This document shows positions 8,114-16,727 of a stretch of 64,000 nucleotides of DNA, in pieces (the stretch's first letter is position 1; each line of letters begins with the position of its first letter). The stretch spans positions 124,001 to 188,000 of the forward strand of contig NZ_JBDPLZ010000004.1 in assembly GCF_039871655.1 (NCBI RefSeq). Direction: 5' to 3'. Source of the DNA: Actinocorallia sp039871655 (GTDB lineage: Bacteria; Actinomycetota; Actinomycetes; Streptosporangiales; Streptosporangiaceae). The notes beneath the pieces were generated by a model, which did not search any database, was not told where the DNA came from, and worked only from the letters and a program-made list of their open reading frames with translations. A program made the position numbers and the translations under genes.

Positions 8114-9811
8114 TCAGTCGGGGCGACGGGCGCCGAACATGATCTCGTCCCAGGAGGGGACGCTGGCGCGGCGGTTGCGGGCCGGGCGCTTGCGGGGCCG
8201 GGGCTCGGCCTTGGCCGGGGCGGCCGCCGCGGCGGCGGGGACCGGGGCCGGCTTGGGGGCGGGCTTGGGCTTGGGCGGTTCGCGGCGCGGCTCGGGGACG
8301 GTGGGCTGCTGGGCCACGGCGGGCTGCTCTGCCGGAGGCGGCGCGGGCCGGTCCACGGGAGCGGCGGGCTTGGGAGCCACGTCGGGGTGCACGGGATGGG
8401 CCGCGGCCGGCGGCTCGGCGGCCCGGGCGGGCTGCTCGGGAGCGGCGGGTGCGCTCTCCTGCCGGTCGGCGGGCCTCTCGGGAGCGGACCGGGCGGGCTG
8501 TTGCTCGGACACGGGGTCCGAGGTCGCGGCGGCGGCCTCCGCGGCGGGCCCGGCGGACTCGCCGACGGAGGTGGCGGGAGCGGGCGCGTCCTCGGAGAGG
8601 GCAGGGTCCGTCTCGGCGGCGGTGGCATTCGGAGCGGCGGAGGCCGCGGGAACGGGCTCGCCGGAGGGCTCAGCGGGAGCCTGCGCGGCGGGGGCGGACG
8701 GCCGGGAGTCGGCGGTCGCCGCCTCGGCGGCGGGCGAAGGAGCGGACACCGGAGACACGGCGGGCCGCGGATCGAGCGTTTCCCGCTCGTCCTCGGCGGG
8801 CCGCTCGGAGGCGGAGGCGTCCGCCGCGGGCGTGTGCTGCGGCGCGGAGCCGGCGGCGCCCGTGTCGGCGGGCCTCTCGGCGGAAGGGGCCCGGGCGGGC
8901 TCCTGCGGGGCGGGCGGAGTCAGGGAGACGGCGGAGGGGTGGGCGGAGGGGGCCTCGCCGGGGTCGCGGCCGGGAGGCGGGGGCAGGACGGTGGGCTCGC
9001 CGTCGAGCAGGGCGCTCAACGCCTCCAGGTCGGGAAAGTCGGCGGCGCGGGCCTCGCGCTGGAAGCGTTCGGGGGTGAACGGCTCGGGGTTGAGCGGGGT
9101 GGCGGCGGGCGGGACGGGCTGGGACAGCGGCGCGAAGGGGCGGCCCGCGGGGTAGTCGCGCCGCTGGTCTGAGACGATCTTCATGGCGGGGCGGCGCAGC
9201 GGGGTGACCGTGTCGGCGAGGGGCGGCGGTTCCTCCGCGGTCAGCGAGCTGAGCCGGACGGCCTCGTCGTCGAGGGCGCGCACGACACGGCGGCGCGGGT
9301 CGAACTTCCACTCGGCGGCGTGGGGACGGCCGCCGTCGTAGAAGGACAGCCGGACCTGCCAGCTGTTGTCCTCGCACTTCCAGGCGTCCCAGGTGACCTC
9401 TTCGAGGTCGGCGCCGCGGTGGCCGAGGCGTTCCTCGACCAGTTCGCCCAGCGGGGGTCCGGGCGTGGACTCGCCGGGGGTGCGCATGACGCAGCGCTGG
9501 GCCTGCTGGGCCATGTACTCGCGTTCCTGGAGGACCGGCCCCTCGAACCAGCGGACGCGTTCAACCGGGATGCCGGCCGAGTCGGCGATCTCCTCGGCCG
9601 TCTCTCCAGCGCGGATGCGGGCCTGGATCTCCTTGGGGCGCAACGGACTCTCCACTTCGATCTCGAACTGACCGAGACGGGAGAAGTGCCCGCGGATCGC
9701 GGCGCGCAGCCGGTCGTCCACGGGCAGGGTGAACCGGGTGCCCCGGCCGGCGGTGGCCAGCACGAGGTACGAACCGTCCTCGCTCACCGCCACGAGGCGC
9801 AGCTCCTGCAT
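8114..9811 (-). CDS. sepH: Septation protein SepH
   Basis: 565 residues. The N-terminal ~165 residues are the DUF3071 domain, starting MQELRLVAVSEDG and containing a helix-turn-helix-like segment (KEIQARIRAGETAEEIADSAG). A long Pro/Ala/Glu-rich disordered linker (~220-525) follows, then the conserved C-terminal end RASVPSWDEIMFGARRPD. In Streptomyces SepH binds FtsZ and promotes assembly of septal Z-rings. The linker is low complexity but the two conserved ends are intact. It is monocistronic with its own terminator; the promoter must lie in the 462-bp gap upstream. Confidence 0.92.
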   Translation of the reverse strand: MQELRLVAVSEDGSYLVLATAGRGTRFTLPVDDRLRAAIRGHFSRLGQFEIEVESPLRPKEIQARIRAGETAEEIADSAGIPVERVRWFEGPVLQEREYMAQQAQRCVMRTPGESTPGPPLGELVEERLGHRGADLEEVTWDAWKCEDNSWQVRLSFYDGGRPHAAEWKFDPRRRVVRALDDEAVRLSSLTAEEPPPLADTVTPLRRPAMKIVSDQRRDYPAGRPFAPLSQPVPPAATPLNPEPFTPERFQREARAADFPDLEALSALLDGEPTVLPPPPGRDPGEAPSAHPSAVSLTPPAPQEPARAPSAERPADTGAAGSAPQHTPAADASASERPAEDERETLDPRPAVSPVSAPSPAAEAATADSRPSAPAAQAPAEPSGEPVPAASAAPNATAAETDPALSEDAPAPATSVGESAGPAAEAAAATSDPVSEQQPARSAPERPADRQESAPAAPEQPARAAEPPAAAHPVHPDVAPKPAAPVDRPAPPPAEQPAVAQQPTVPEPRREPPKPKPAPKPAPVPAAAAAAPAKAEPRPRKRPARNRRASVPSWDEIMFGARRPD

Positions 9812-10273
9812 GCGTGTCCTTCCCAGCCTTGTCCCCGGCCCTCATCCCAAGCACCGTCCTTGTGACAGCGGGCGCATGCGTCCCTTCCCCCGGATCCCCG
9901 GCCCGAACCTCGGGCAGGGGCCCTTGGAGTCTCTCGTCAAGGACGCACCCACTGCCAGCACCGTACCCGGCATGTCCGAACATCGTCGCTTGGATTCGTT
10001 CGGTGTGCTAGTGCGATGTGAGTGCGGTCACCCGGTGTAAGGAACAAAGCTGTTCTTCTCCCTGGGTCAGCTTGCCGGGTCGGAGGCACTTCCGGGGGTC
10101 AGGCTGCCGTTTTCTTATGCATCCTTTTCCCGGGGACCGCCGTCCCGTCCGAACTGGAACAGGGAAAACGTGTGGTTGGTTGAGGTTTCTCTACCTCATT
10201 ATGGTTGAGCCGAAACGCTCACCTTGTTAGGGCACGCCGGAAATTTCATTGTGGCGGCTCGCGTCCTGTCCGG
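9812..10273. other. 462-bp intergenic region upstream of sepH
   Basis: It lies between the sepH start (transcribed leftwards) and the end of the lactone-oxidase gene. Its composition is less GC-rich than its surroundings, notably around 10100-10230. I found no convincing ORF, tRNA, riboswitch or strong hairpin. It presumably carries the sepH promoter and leader; I could not place -10/-35 elements with confidence. Confidence 0.5.
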
Positions 10274-11614
10274 TCAGTCCCCGAAGACCTGGTGGAGATA
10301 GTCGTTGCGGAACCGGCGATCGGGGTCGAGTTCGTCCCGGAGTTTGGTGAAATCGCCGAAGCGCGGGTAGACGGTCTCCAGGTACGACGCGTCCCGGGTG
10401 TGCATCTTGCCCCAGTGCGGGCGCCCGCCGAGCGCGGTGAGGATCTCCTCGACGCTCTCGAAGTAGGCGGCGTGCTCGTTCCGGTGGTAGACGTGGATCG
10501 CGATGAACGCGGTCCGGCGGCCGTGGGCCATGGACAGCCAGGCGTCCTCGGCGGGGAGCACCCGGACCTCGATCGGGAAGCTGATCTTCCACCCGTGCCG
10601 GTCGAACGCGGCGCGGATCTCGCGCAGCGCGGGCACCAGGTGCTCGCGCGGGATGGCGTACTCCTGCTCCTTGAAGCGCACGTCGCGGGAGCTGGTGAAC
10701 ACCTTGTAGGAGGTGTCGGTGTAGGCCCGCGCGCCGAGCAGCTTGGCCGAGACGCCGTTGATGGTCTGGATGGCCCCGGGGAAACGCCTCGTCACCCGCT
10801 GGGCGACGCCGAACACCTGGTTGGACAGGAATTCGTCGTCCATCCACGCCCTGAAGCCCGGCAGCGGCTCGCGCGGCCCGTCCACCCGGTTGTTGCGCTT
10901 GGTGAGGCAGCCCTCGCTGTGCGGGAACCAGTAGAACTCGAAGTGCTCGTTCTCCGCCTCCAGCTCGTCCAGCCGGGAGAGCACCTCGTCCCAGGCCATC
11001 GGCTCCTCCTGCGCGCGCAGGAGGAAGGCGGGGACGGTCTGCCAGGTGATGGCGGTGACGATGCCCAGCGCGCCCAGCCCGACCCGGGCGGCGTCGAACA
11101 GTTCGGGTCGTTCGGTGCGCGAGCAGGTGACCGTCTCGCCGTCGGCCAGCACCAGCTCCAGACCGGCGATCTGGGAGGCGAGCCCGGCGTGGTCGCGCCC
11201 GGTGCCGTGGGTGCCGGTCTGCGAGGCGCCGGCGATCGTCTGCTCCTGGATGTCGCCCATGTTGGCCAGGGCCAGGCCGTGCTCGTCCAGCAGCCGGTTG
11301 AGCCGCCACAGCGGCAGCCCGGCCTCGGCGGTGACCAGTCCGGTGGCGGTGTCGACGGAGCGGACGGCGGTCAGCTCGCGGGGGCTGAGCTGGACTCCCT
11401 CGGTGAGCGCGGCTCCGGTGAAGGAGTGGCCGGTTCCGGGCATGCGGACGGTCAGCCCGTCCTCGGCCGCGCGACGGACCTCCGCCGCGACCTCTTCGGC
11501 GGTCCGGGGGAAGGCCACCCGTGCCGGGGCCGACTGCTGGTTTCCGGCCCAGTTGCGCCAGACTCCGGGGGGTGTTTCAGGAGGCATGGGAGGAGAGTAG
11601 TGGACAGTGTTCAT
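10274..11614 (-). CDS. D-arabinono-1,4-lactone oxidase-family flavoenzyme
   Basis: 446 residues of the vanillyl-alcohol-oxidase fold. The N-terminal FAD-binding half contains PGTGHSF, where His63 is the expected covalent FAD site, and the family motif TGTHGTG. The C-terminal substrate half contains RPHWGKMHT, typical of aldonolactone and alditol oxidases, and ends DLDPDRRFRNDYL-like. It should oxidise a sugar lactone or polyol with O2. Substrate choice between aldonolactone and alditol cannot be settled by reading. Two in-frame ATGs, ten codons apart, are possible starts and neither has a clear ribosome-binding site. The neighbour is divergent. Confidence 0.85.
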   Translation of the reverse strand: MNTVHYSPPMPPETPPGVWRNWAGNQQSAPARVAFPRTAEEVAAEVRRAAEDGLTVRMPGTGHSFTGAALTEGVQLSPRELTAVRSVDTATGLVTAEAGLPLWRLNRLLDEHGLALANMGDIQEQTIAGASQTGTHGTGRDHAGLASQIAGLELVLADGETVTCSRTERPELFDAARVGLGALGIVTAITWQTVPAFLLRAQEEPMAWDEVLSRLDELEAENEHFEFYWFPHSEGCLTKRNNRVDGPREPLPGFRAWMDDEFLSNQVFGVAQRVTRRFPGAIQTINGVSAKLLGARAYTDTSYKVFTSSRDVRFKEQEYAIPREHLVPALREIRAAFDRHGWKISFPIEVRVLPAEDAWLSMAHGRRTAFIAIHVYHRNEHAAYFESVEEILTALGGRPHWGKMHTRDASYLETVYPRFGDFTKLRDELDPDRRFRNDYLHQVFGD

Positions 11615-11722
11615 GAAGAAGATTCATGTTCTTGATGGTTATCGAATCGTGACCCGTGCTGGTCGCGGATCCCTCAAGATCACTGCGCCAGGGTGCCCGG
11701 GACCGCCTCCCCCGCGGCCCGA

Positions 11723-11728
11723 TAGCCT
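11723..11728 (+). promoter_or_regulatory. Candidate -10 box (TAGCCT), leaderless start
   Basis: A TANNNT hexamer ends 6 bases before the GTG of the transglycosylase gene, and no ribosome-binding site is visible. This spacing puts transcription start at or next to the start codon. Confidence 0.4.
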
Positions 11729-11734
11729 GCTGCG

Positions 11735-12811
11735 GTGAGAAGAAACCGGCTGCTCACCCTCCTGTCCGTGCCACTGGTACTGGCGTTGACGGTCGCCGCG
11801 GGCTGGCTGGCCGTCCGGCTGGGGGAGCAGGCCGGGCCGCCGGCGGCCTCGGCACCGCAGAACCGGGTGACGGCGGACATGGTGGTCGCCGAGCAGGTGG
11901 CGCCGCTGGAGCGGATCGTCCCCCCGCACGTCCTGGCGGTGGTCCCCACCGGGGTGGGCGATGCCCAGGTCGAGCGGATCCGCCGGATCGGGAAGGTCCG
12001 GGACGTGATCGTGGTCGACGGCGGCGCGGTGGCTCTGGAAGGCGGCAGGGTCAACGTCCTGGCCGTCGACCCCTCGCGCTTCCGCTCCTGGACGTCCCCG
12101 GCGACCGCCAGGAACCAGGATCTGTGGGCGGCGCTGGCCGCGGACAGGTTCGTGGCCAGCGCCGGCACCGCCCGGGAACGGAAGCTGACGCCGGGCCGGA
12201 CGTACCGGATCGTCGCCCGCTCCGCTCCCGAGGTCGTCCTGGGCGGTATCGCGCCCCTGGGCCTCCCCCAGGTGGACCTGCTGGTCAGCAGGCGCACCGG
12301 GACGGCGCTGGGGCTGATCCCGGCGGTCGCGCTGATGGTCAACGCCCCGGGGGCGAAGTCGGCGGACGTCGCGAGGAAGGTCCGCGCCATCCTGGGGAAG
12401 AAGGCCACGGTGGTGGACCTGGACGCCGCGGGCTCCCAGACCGGCGGCAGCTACTTCGACCTCTACAAGAAGGCGGCCACGACCTGCCCCGGCCTGTCCT
12501 GGACGGTCCTCGCCGCGATCGGTCAGGTGGAGAGCGGCCACGGGCGCGACGTCGGCCCGTCCAGCGCCGGGGCCCTGGGCCCGATGCAGTTCATGCCGGC
12601 CACCTGGAAGTCCTACGGCGTGGACGGCGACGGCGACGGCCGGGCCGACATCATGAACCCCTTCGACGCCATCCCGGCGGCAGCCCGCTACCTGTGCGCC
12701 GCAGGTGCCCAGCGCGACCTCTACAAGGCCGTCTACGCCTACAACCACGCCGACTGGTACGTCCAGAAGGTGCTGTCCCTGGCGGACGCCTACGCCCGGC
12801 GGTTCTCATAG
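11735..12811 (+). CDS. Membrane-anchored lytic transglycosylase (SLT domain)
   Basis: 358 residues. An N-terminal signal anchor (~7-26) is followed by a ~200-residue extracytoplasmic region of unknown fold and then a C-terminal lysozyme-like SLT domain (~240-355). The catalytic acid is Glu266 in GQVESGHG, followed by GPMQFMPATW and the DGDGDGRADIMNP loop. The enzyme should cleave peptidoglycan glycan strands outside the cell, forming 1,6-anhydro ends. Only 9 bases separate it from the ferrochelatase gene. A TAGCCT box 6 bases upstream suggests leaderless expression. Confidence 0.9.
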   Translation: MRRNRLLTLLSVPLVLALTVAAGWLAVRLGEQAGPPAASAPQNRVTADMVVAEQVAPLERIVPPHVLAVVPTGVGDAQVERIRRIGKVRDVIVVDGGAVALEGGRVNVLAVDPSRFRSWTSPATARNQDLWAALAADRFVASAGTARERKLTPGRTYRIVARSAPEVVLGGIAPLGLPQVDLLVSRRTGTALGLIPAVALMVNAPGAKSADVARKVRAILGKKATVVDLDAAGSQTGGSYFDLYKKAATTCPGLSWTVLAAIGQVESGHGRDVGPSSAGALGPMQFMPATWKSYGVDGDGDGRADIMNPFDAIPAAARYLCAAGAQRDLYKAVYAYNHADWYVQKVLSLADAYARRFS

Positions 12812-12814
12812 GCT
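12809..12814 (+). promoter_or_regulatory. Candidate -10 box (TAGGCT) before ferrochelatase
   Basis: TAGGCT overlaps the stop codon of the transglycosylase and ends 6 bases before the ferrochelatase ATG. A purine run GCTGAGGG also lies there, so a ribosome-binding site is the alternative reading. Confidence 0.3.
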
Positions 12815-12820
12815 GAGGGC

Positions 12821-13693
12821 ATGGACGCTCTGCTGCTGATCTCGTTCGGGGGGCCGGAAGGTCCCGAGGACGTCATGCCCTTCCTGGAGAACGTCACCAG
12901 GGGCCGGAACGTGCCGAGGGAGAGGCTGGAGGAGGTGGCCGAGCACTACTACCTCTTCGGCGGCGTCAGCCCGATCAACGAGCTCTGCCGCGAGCTGAAG
13001 GAGGCCGTCGAGAAGCTGGTCGACGTCCCGGTGTACTGGGGGAACCGCAACTGGCCCCCCTACCTGGAGGACACCGTCGCCCGGATGAAGGCGGACGGTG
13101 TCCGCTCGGCCGCGGCGTTCGTCACCTCCGCCTACAGCGGGTACTCCTCCAGCGGGCAGTACCTGGAGGACATCGCCCGCGCCCGTGCCGCCGTCCCGGA
13201 CGCGCCCGAGATCACCAAACTGCCGGTCTACTGCCTGGAGCCCGGGTTCATCGAGCCGTTCGTCGAGAACACGAGGGCGGCCCTCGCTCAGGCGCCGGGG
13301 GCGCGGCTCGTCTTCACCGCCCACAGCGTGCCGCTGTCTCAGCAGGGCTGGGAGGACTACGTGCGGGAGCTGAAGGAGGTGGCCCGCAGGGTGCACGATG
13401 CCTCCGGCTCGGAGCGGCCCTACGACCTCGTCTACCAGAGCCGCAGCGGGCCGCCGTCCCAGCCGTGGCTGGAGCCGGACGTCTGCGACCACCTGGAGCT
13501 GCTGCACGAGGAGGGCGTCGACAGCGTGGTCCTGGTGCCGATCGGCTTCGTGTCCGACCACATGGAGGTCAAGTTCGACCTCGACGTCGAGGCCCGGCAG
13601 GTCGCCGACAAGCTGGGCATGGCCCTGGTGCGCGCCTCGACCCCCGGCGTGGCGCTGGCGCCGCTCGCCCGCGACCTGTTCGAGAGGGCCTGA
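12821..13693 (+). CDS. cpfC: Coproporphyrin III ferrochelatase
   Basis: 290 residues. It inserts Fe2+ into coproporphyrin III in the Gram-positive haem pathway (older name hemH). It starts with the family pattern LLLISFGGPEGPEDVMPFLENV. His168 in FTAHSVP and Glu249 in GFVSDHMEVKFDLD are the expected metal-site residues. It is shorter than many actinobacterial homologues (about 340-370 residues) and ends soon after the catalytic core, without the C-terminal cysteine-bearing extension known from the mycobacterial enzyme. The stop at 13693 is one base before the next gene's ATG, so the two are coupled. Confidence 0.92.
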   Translation: MDALLLISFGGPEGPEDVMPFLENVTRGRNVPRERLEEVAEHYYLFGGVSPINELCRELKEAVEKLVDVPVYWGNRNWPPYLEDTVARMKADGVRSAAAFVTSAYSGYSSSGQYLEDIARARAAVPDAPEITKLPVYCLEPGFIEPFVENTRAALAQAPGARLVFTAHSVPLSQQGWEDYVRELKEVARRVHDASGSERPYDLVYQSRSGPPSQPWLEPDVCDHLELLHEEGVDSVVLVPIGFVSDHMEVKFDLDVEARQVADKLGMALVRASTPGVALAPLARDLFERA

Positions 13694-13694
13694 G

Positions 13695-14498
13695 ATGAAC
13701 CCGAGCGAGTACGCGGCGCTGCTGGACCTGGCCGTGGAGACCGCCCGCGAGACGGGCCGGATGCTGATCGACAAGAGGCCCGCCACCGGTCCGGAGGTGG
13801 TGGCCGTCAAGTCCAGCGCCACCGACGTCGTGACCCAGATGGACGAGGCCGCCGAGCGGCTGATCCGGGAGCGGATCGGCGGCGCCCGGCCGCGGGACGC
13901 CTTCCTCGGCGAGGAGGGCGGGGCCAGCGAGGGCTCCTCCGGGATCCGCTGGGTGATCGACCCGATCGACGGCACCGTCAACTACCTGTACGACCTGCCG
14001 GACTGGGCGGTGAGCATCGCCGCGGAGCGGGACGGCGAGACGGTCGCCGCGGTGATCGAGGTGCCGCGCCGGGGCTGGACGTTCACCGCGACCAAGGGCG
14101 GAGGGGCGTTCCGCAACGGCGAGCCGGTGCGCTGCGGCGCCGGGGTGTCGCTGGAGAGCGCGCTGATCGCGACGGGGTTCGGCTACGCGGCGCGGCGGCG
14201 CGCCAGCCAGGCACAGGTGCTGGCGGGGGTGCTGCCGCACGTCCGCGACATCCGCAGGAACGGGGCCTGTGCGATCGACCTGTGCCTGGTGGCGTCGGGC
14301 CAGGTGGACGGGTACTACGAGCGGGGGGTGCAGCTCTGGGACATCGCCGCGGGCAGGCTGATCGTGACCGAGGCGGGCGGGAGGATCGGGGGACTGGAGG
14401 GGGCGCCCCCCGGTCCGGAGTTCACGATCGCCGCCGGTGCCGACCTGTTCGGCCCGCTGCACGATCTGCTGGCTCCGCTGGATCCGCTCCGGGACTAG
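13695..14498 (+). CDS. Inositol monophosphatase-family phosphatase
   Basis: 267 residues. Motifs of the Mg2+-dependent IMPase/FBPase superfamily are in order: GEEGG (Glu73-Glu74), DPIDGTVNY (89-97), and WDIAAGRLIVTEAGG near residues 214-228. It should hydrolyse a sugar or inositol phosphate; the exact substrate (inositol-1-phosphate, histidinol phosphate or fructose bisphosphate) is not fixed by sequence. The ATG lies one base after the ferrochelatase stop. Its stop codon overlaps the stop of a small opposite-strand gene. The same ferrochelatase-IMPase-CutRS gene order is known from Streptomyces. Confidence 0.88.
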   Translation: MNPSEYAALLDLAVETARETGRMLIDKRPATGPEVVAVKSSATDVVTQMDEAAERLIRERIGGARPRDAFLGEEGGASEGSSGIRWVIDPIDGTVNYLYDLPDWAVSIAAERDGETVAAVIEVPRRGWTFTATKGGGAFRNGEPVRCGAGVSLESALIATGFGYAARRRASQAQVLAGVLPHVRDIRRNGACAIDLCLVASGQVDGYYERGVQLWDIAAGRLIVTEAGGRIGGLEGAPPGPEFTIAAGADLFGPLHDLLAPLDPLRD

Positions 14499-14671
14499 GC
14501 GGTCTGGCTCGCGTGCGGCGGAAGGTCGTGGTTGGCGGCGATCCTCCGCAGTTCGTCGATCTCGGACTGGCGAAGATCGACCAGGTAGACGTCCCCCTCT
14601 CTCTTGGCGGCGTGCAGAGACTCGTAGGCCTCGGCCAGCCGCTGCTGGATGGTCTCGTTCAGCTCGCGCAT
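14495..14671 (-). CDS. Small conserved-looking protein, 58 residues, unknown function
   Basis: Reading leftwards from the ATG at 14671 gives 58 residues: MRELNETIQQRLAEAYESLH at the start and ANHDLPPHASQTA at the end. The sequence is charged and helical, with heptad-like leucines and isoleucines in the first 45 residues and no membrane segment. A strong ribosome-binding site (GGAAGGA) sits 6 bases before the ATG, which is the main reason to call it real. It ends tail-to-tail with the phosphatase gene, the two stop codons overlapping. I do not recognise the family; a small helical adaptor or regulator is possible. Confidence 0.65.
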   Translation of the reverse strand: MRELNETIQQRLAEAYESLHAAKREGDVYLVDLRQSEIDELRRIAANHDLPPHASQTA

Positions 14672-14763
14672 GGGTGGTCCTTCCGGGTCAGACCCTCTTT
14701 ACCCCCGGCTGAATGGTCTAAACCTTAGATTCCGGGGGTGAAGTGAGATTCTCGCATGCGCTC

Positions 14764-14785
14764 CTTACCGATCACTTACCCGGTA
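14764..14785 (+). promoter_or_regulatory. Candidate OmpR-type direct repeat upstream of cutR
   Basis: CTTACC occurs at 14764 and again at 14775, an 11-bp period, as expected for tandem binding by winged-helix OmpR-family regulators. The pair lies about 45-65 bases before the cutR start, a position compatible with autoregulation. Confidence 0.35.
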
Positions 14786-14827
14786 TGTGACATAACGGAT
14801 GCGGCTGTACGAACAGGGGGAGAAGAA

Positions 14828-15481
14828 GTGCGAGTTCTGGTCGTCGAGGACGAGCGGGTGATGGCGGACGCGATCGCCACCGGGCTGCGGCGGGAGGCGA
14901 TGGCCGTCGACATCGCCTATGACGGCTCCAGTGCGCTGGAACGCACCTCCGTGAACGCCTATGACGTGGTCGTGCTCGACCGCGACCTGCCCAAGGTGCA
15001 CGGAGACGAGGTGTGCCGCAGGCTCGTCGCCGAACGCTACGGAGCGCGCATCCTCATGCTGACCGCCTCCGGGGACCTGGAGGACCGGGTGGCGGGCCTC
15101 AACCTGGGGGCCGACGACTACCTGGCCAAGCCGTTCGCCTTCAAGGAGCTGATCGCCCGGGTGCGGGCGCTGGGCCGCCGTGCGGCGGCCCAGCTGCCGC
15201 CGGTGCTGTCCCGGGCGGGCATCGAGCTCGACCCGAACAGGTTCACCGTCACCAGGGACGGCAGGCCGGTGGAGCTGACCCGCAAGGAGTTCGCCGTCCT
15301 GGAGGTGCTGCTGGCGGCCGAGGGCGTGGTCGTCAGCTCCGAGCAACTGCTGGAGAAGGCCTGGGACGAGCACATCGACCCGTTCACCAACGTGGTGCGC
15401 GTGACCATGATGACTCTGCGCAAGAAACTCGGCGACCCTCCCGTCATCGAGACGGTCCCGGGTGTGGGGTACCGGCTGTGA
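14828..15481 (+). CDS. cutR: OmpR-family response regulator CutR
   Basis: 217 residues. The receiver domain (1-~115) has acidic residues in VVEDE, the phosphoacceptor Asp51 in VVVLDRDLP, and the TA..KPF pair. The C-terminal winged helix (~125-217) ends in the typical RGVGYRL-like PGVGYRL. The stretch LRREAMAVDIAYDG is characteristic of Streptomyces CutR, and the position next to ferrochelatase and IMPase also matches. GGGGGAGAAGAA before the GTG at 14828 fixes the start over an upstream in-frame ATG. It is coupled to the kinase by a GTGA overlap. Confidence 0.9.
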   Translation: MRVLVVEDERVMADAIATGLRREAMAVDIAYDGSSALERTSVNAYDVVVLDRDLPKVHGDEVCRRLVAERYGARILMLTASGDLEDRVAGLNLGADDYLAKPFAFKELIARVRALGRRAAAQLPPVLSRAGIELDPNRFTVTRDGRPVELTRKEFAVLEVLLAAEGVVVSSEQLLEKAWDEHIDPFTNVVRVTMMTLRKKLGDPPVIETVPGVGYRL

Positions 15482-16647
15482 CGACCCCCGGAACCCTCAT
15501 CTCGGACCTGCGCCAGCTACCACGCAGGGTCAGCGTCCGCATGCGGCTGACCCTGCTGTACGGTTCGCTCTTCTTCTTCGCCGGCGTCCTGCTGATGGTG
15601 GTCACGTACGTGTTCGTCGGCCAGTCCTTCAGCGCGGTGCTCCCCCCGGGCGAGGACCTCACCTATCGCGGCTTCGACCCCAAGCACGGCTTCACCGCGG
15701 AGACGGTGAAGGTCGACGCCATCCGCGAGACCATGCTGGCGCAGCTCGTCAAACGTATGCTCTTCGCCCTCGGCGGGGTCGGCGTGCTGGCCCTGTTCCT
15801 CGGCTACGTCGTCGCCGACCGGGCCCTGGCACCGCTGCAGAACATCACCTCCGCGGCCCGCCGCCTGTCCGAGAGCACTCTGCACGAGCGCATCGCGCTG
15901 GAAGGCCCCGAGGACGAGATCAAGGAGCTGGCCGACACGTTCGACGCCATGCTGGAGCGGCTCAGCGAGGCCTTCGACTCCCAGCGCCGGTTCGTCGGCA
16001 ACGCCTCGCACGAGCTGCGCACCCCGCTGGCGATCAACCGGACGCTGCTGGAGGTGGCGCTCACCGACCCGGAGGTCTCCCCGGACCTGCTGACGGTGGG
16101 CAGGACCCTGCTGGCCAACAACGCACGGCACGAGCGGCTCATCGAGGGCCTGCTGCTGCTGGCGCGCAGCGAGCGCGAGCTCACCACGCACACGGTCGTC
16201 GACCTCAAGGAGGTCACCGAGACCGTCCTGGACTCGATGCGCAAACGTGCCGACGGCAACCCGCTCGAGGTCGTCCTGCACACCGAGCTCACCTCCGCGG
16301 TGACGACCGGGGACCCGGTCCTGCTGGAGCACCTGGTGGCCAACCTCGTGGAGAACGCCTTCAAGCACAACGTGGAGAACGGCGAGGTCTACGTCCGGAC
16401 CGGCGAGCTGGACGGGTTCGCCGCGTGCCAGGTGGAGAACACCGGCCCGACCATCCCCGCCTACGAGGTGGACCGGCTCTTCGAACCGTTCCGGCGGCTC
16501 AACAGCGACCGGATCGAGTCGGCCAAGGGGGCGGGCCTGGGACTGTCCATCGTCCGCTCGGTGGTCACCGCCCACCGCGGCACCGTCGTGGCCAGCCCCC
16601 GGCAGGGCGGAGGACTCGTCATCACCGTCCGACTCCCGCTCCAGTAG
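15478..16647 (+). CDS. cutS: Sensor histidine kinase CutS
   Basis: 389 residues. Two membrane helices (~22-45 and ~95-117) enclose a small extracytoplasmic sensor loop of about 50 residues. A HAMP region (~118-168) and the H-box FVGNASHELRTPL with His178 follow, then the N-box NLVENAFKHN and the G-boxes of the ATPase domain. It phosphorylates the partner regulator encoded just upstream. The GTG start overlaps the regulator stop (GTGA). In Streptomyces this pair controls extracytoplasmic functions and affects secondary metabolism; the signal here is not evident. A strong hairpin follows. Confidence 0.9.
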   Translation: MTTPGTLISDLRQLPRRVSVRMRLTLLYGSLFFFAGVLLMVVTYVFVGQSFSAVLPPGEDLTYRGFDPKHGFTAETVKVDAIRETMLAQLVKRMLFALGGVGVLALFLGYVVADRALAPLQNITSAARRLSESTLHERIALEGPEDEIKELADTFDAMLERLSEAFDSQRRFVGNASHELRTPLAINRTLLEVALTDPEVSPDLLTVGRTLLANNARHERLIEGLLLLARSERELTTHTVVDLKEVTETVLDSMRKRADGNPLEVVLHTELTSAVTTGDPVLLEHLVANLVENAFKHNVENGEVYVRTGELDGFAACQVENTGPTIPAYEVDRLFEPFRRLNSDRIESAKGAGLGLSIVRSVVTAHRGTVVASPRQGGGLVITVRLPLQ

Positions 16648-16670
16648 TAGCCGGCGGAATCCCACGAGAA

Positions 16671-16702
16671 GGGGCCCCGGGACGGCGTCGTCCCGGGGCC
16701 CC
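16671..16702. terminator. Bidirectional GC hairpin between cutS and the convergent membrane-protein gene
   Basis: GGGGCCCCGGGAC and GTCCCGGGGCCCC form a perfect 13-bp stem with a 6-base loop between two convergent genes. It can act on both strands. Confidence 0.75.
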
Positions 16703-16727
16703 TCGGCATGAGGCGGTGGTGCCGCCG

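Noticed and set aside
9812..10273. Small coding genes in the gap between sepH and the lactone oxidase
   Set aside because: The short plus-strand frames lack ribosome-binding sites, have atypical codon usage and encode no recognisable domain.
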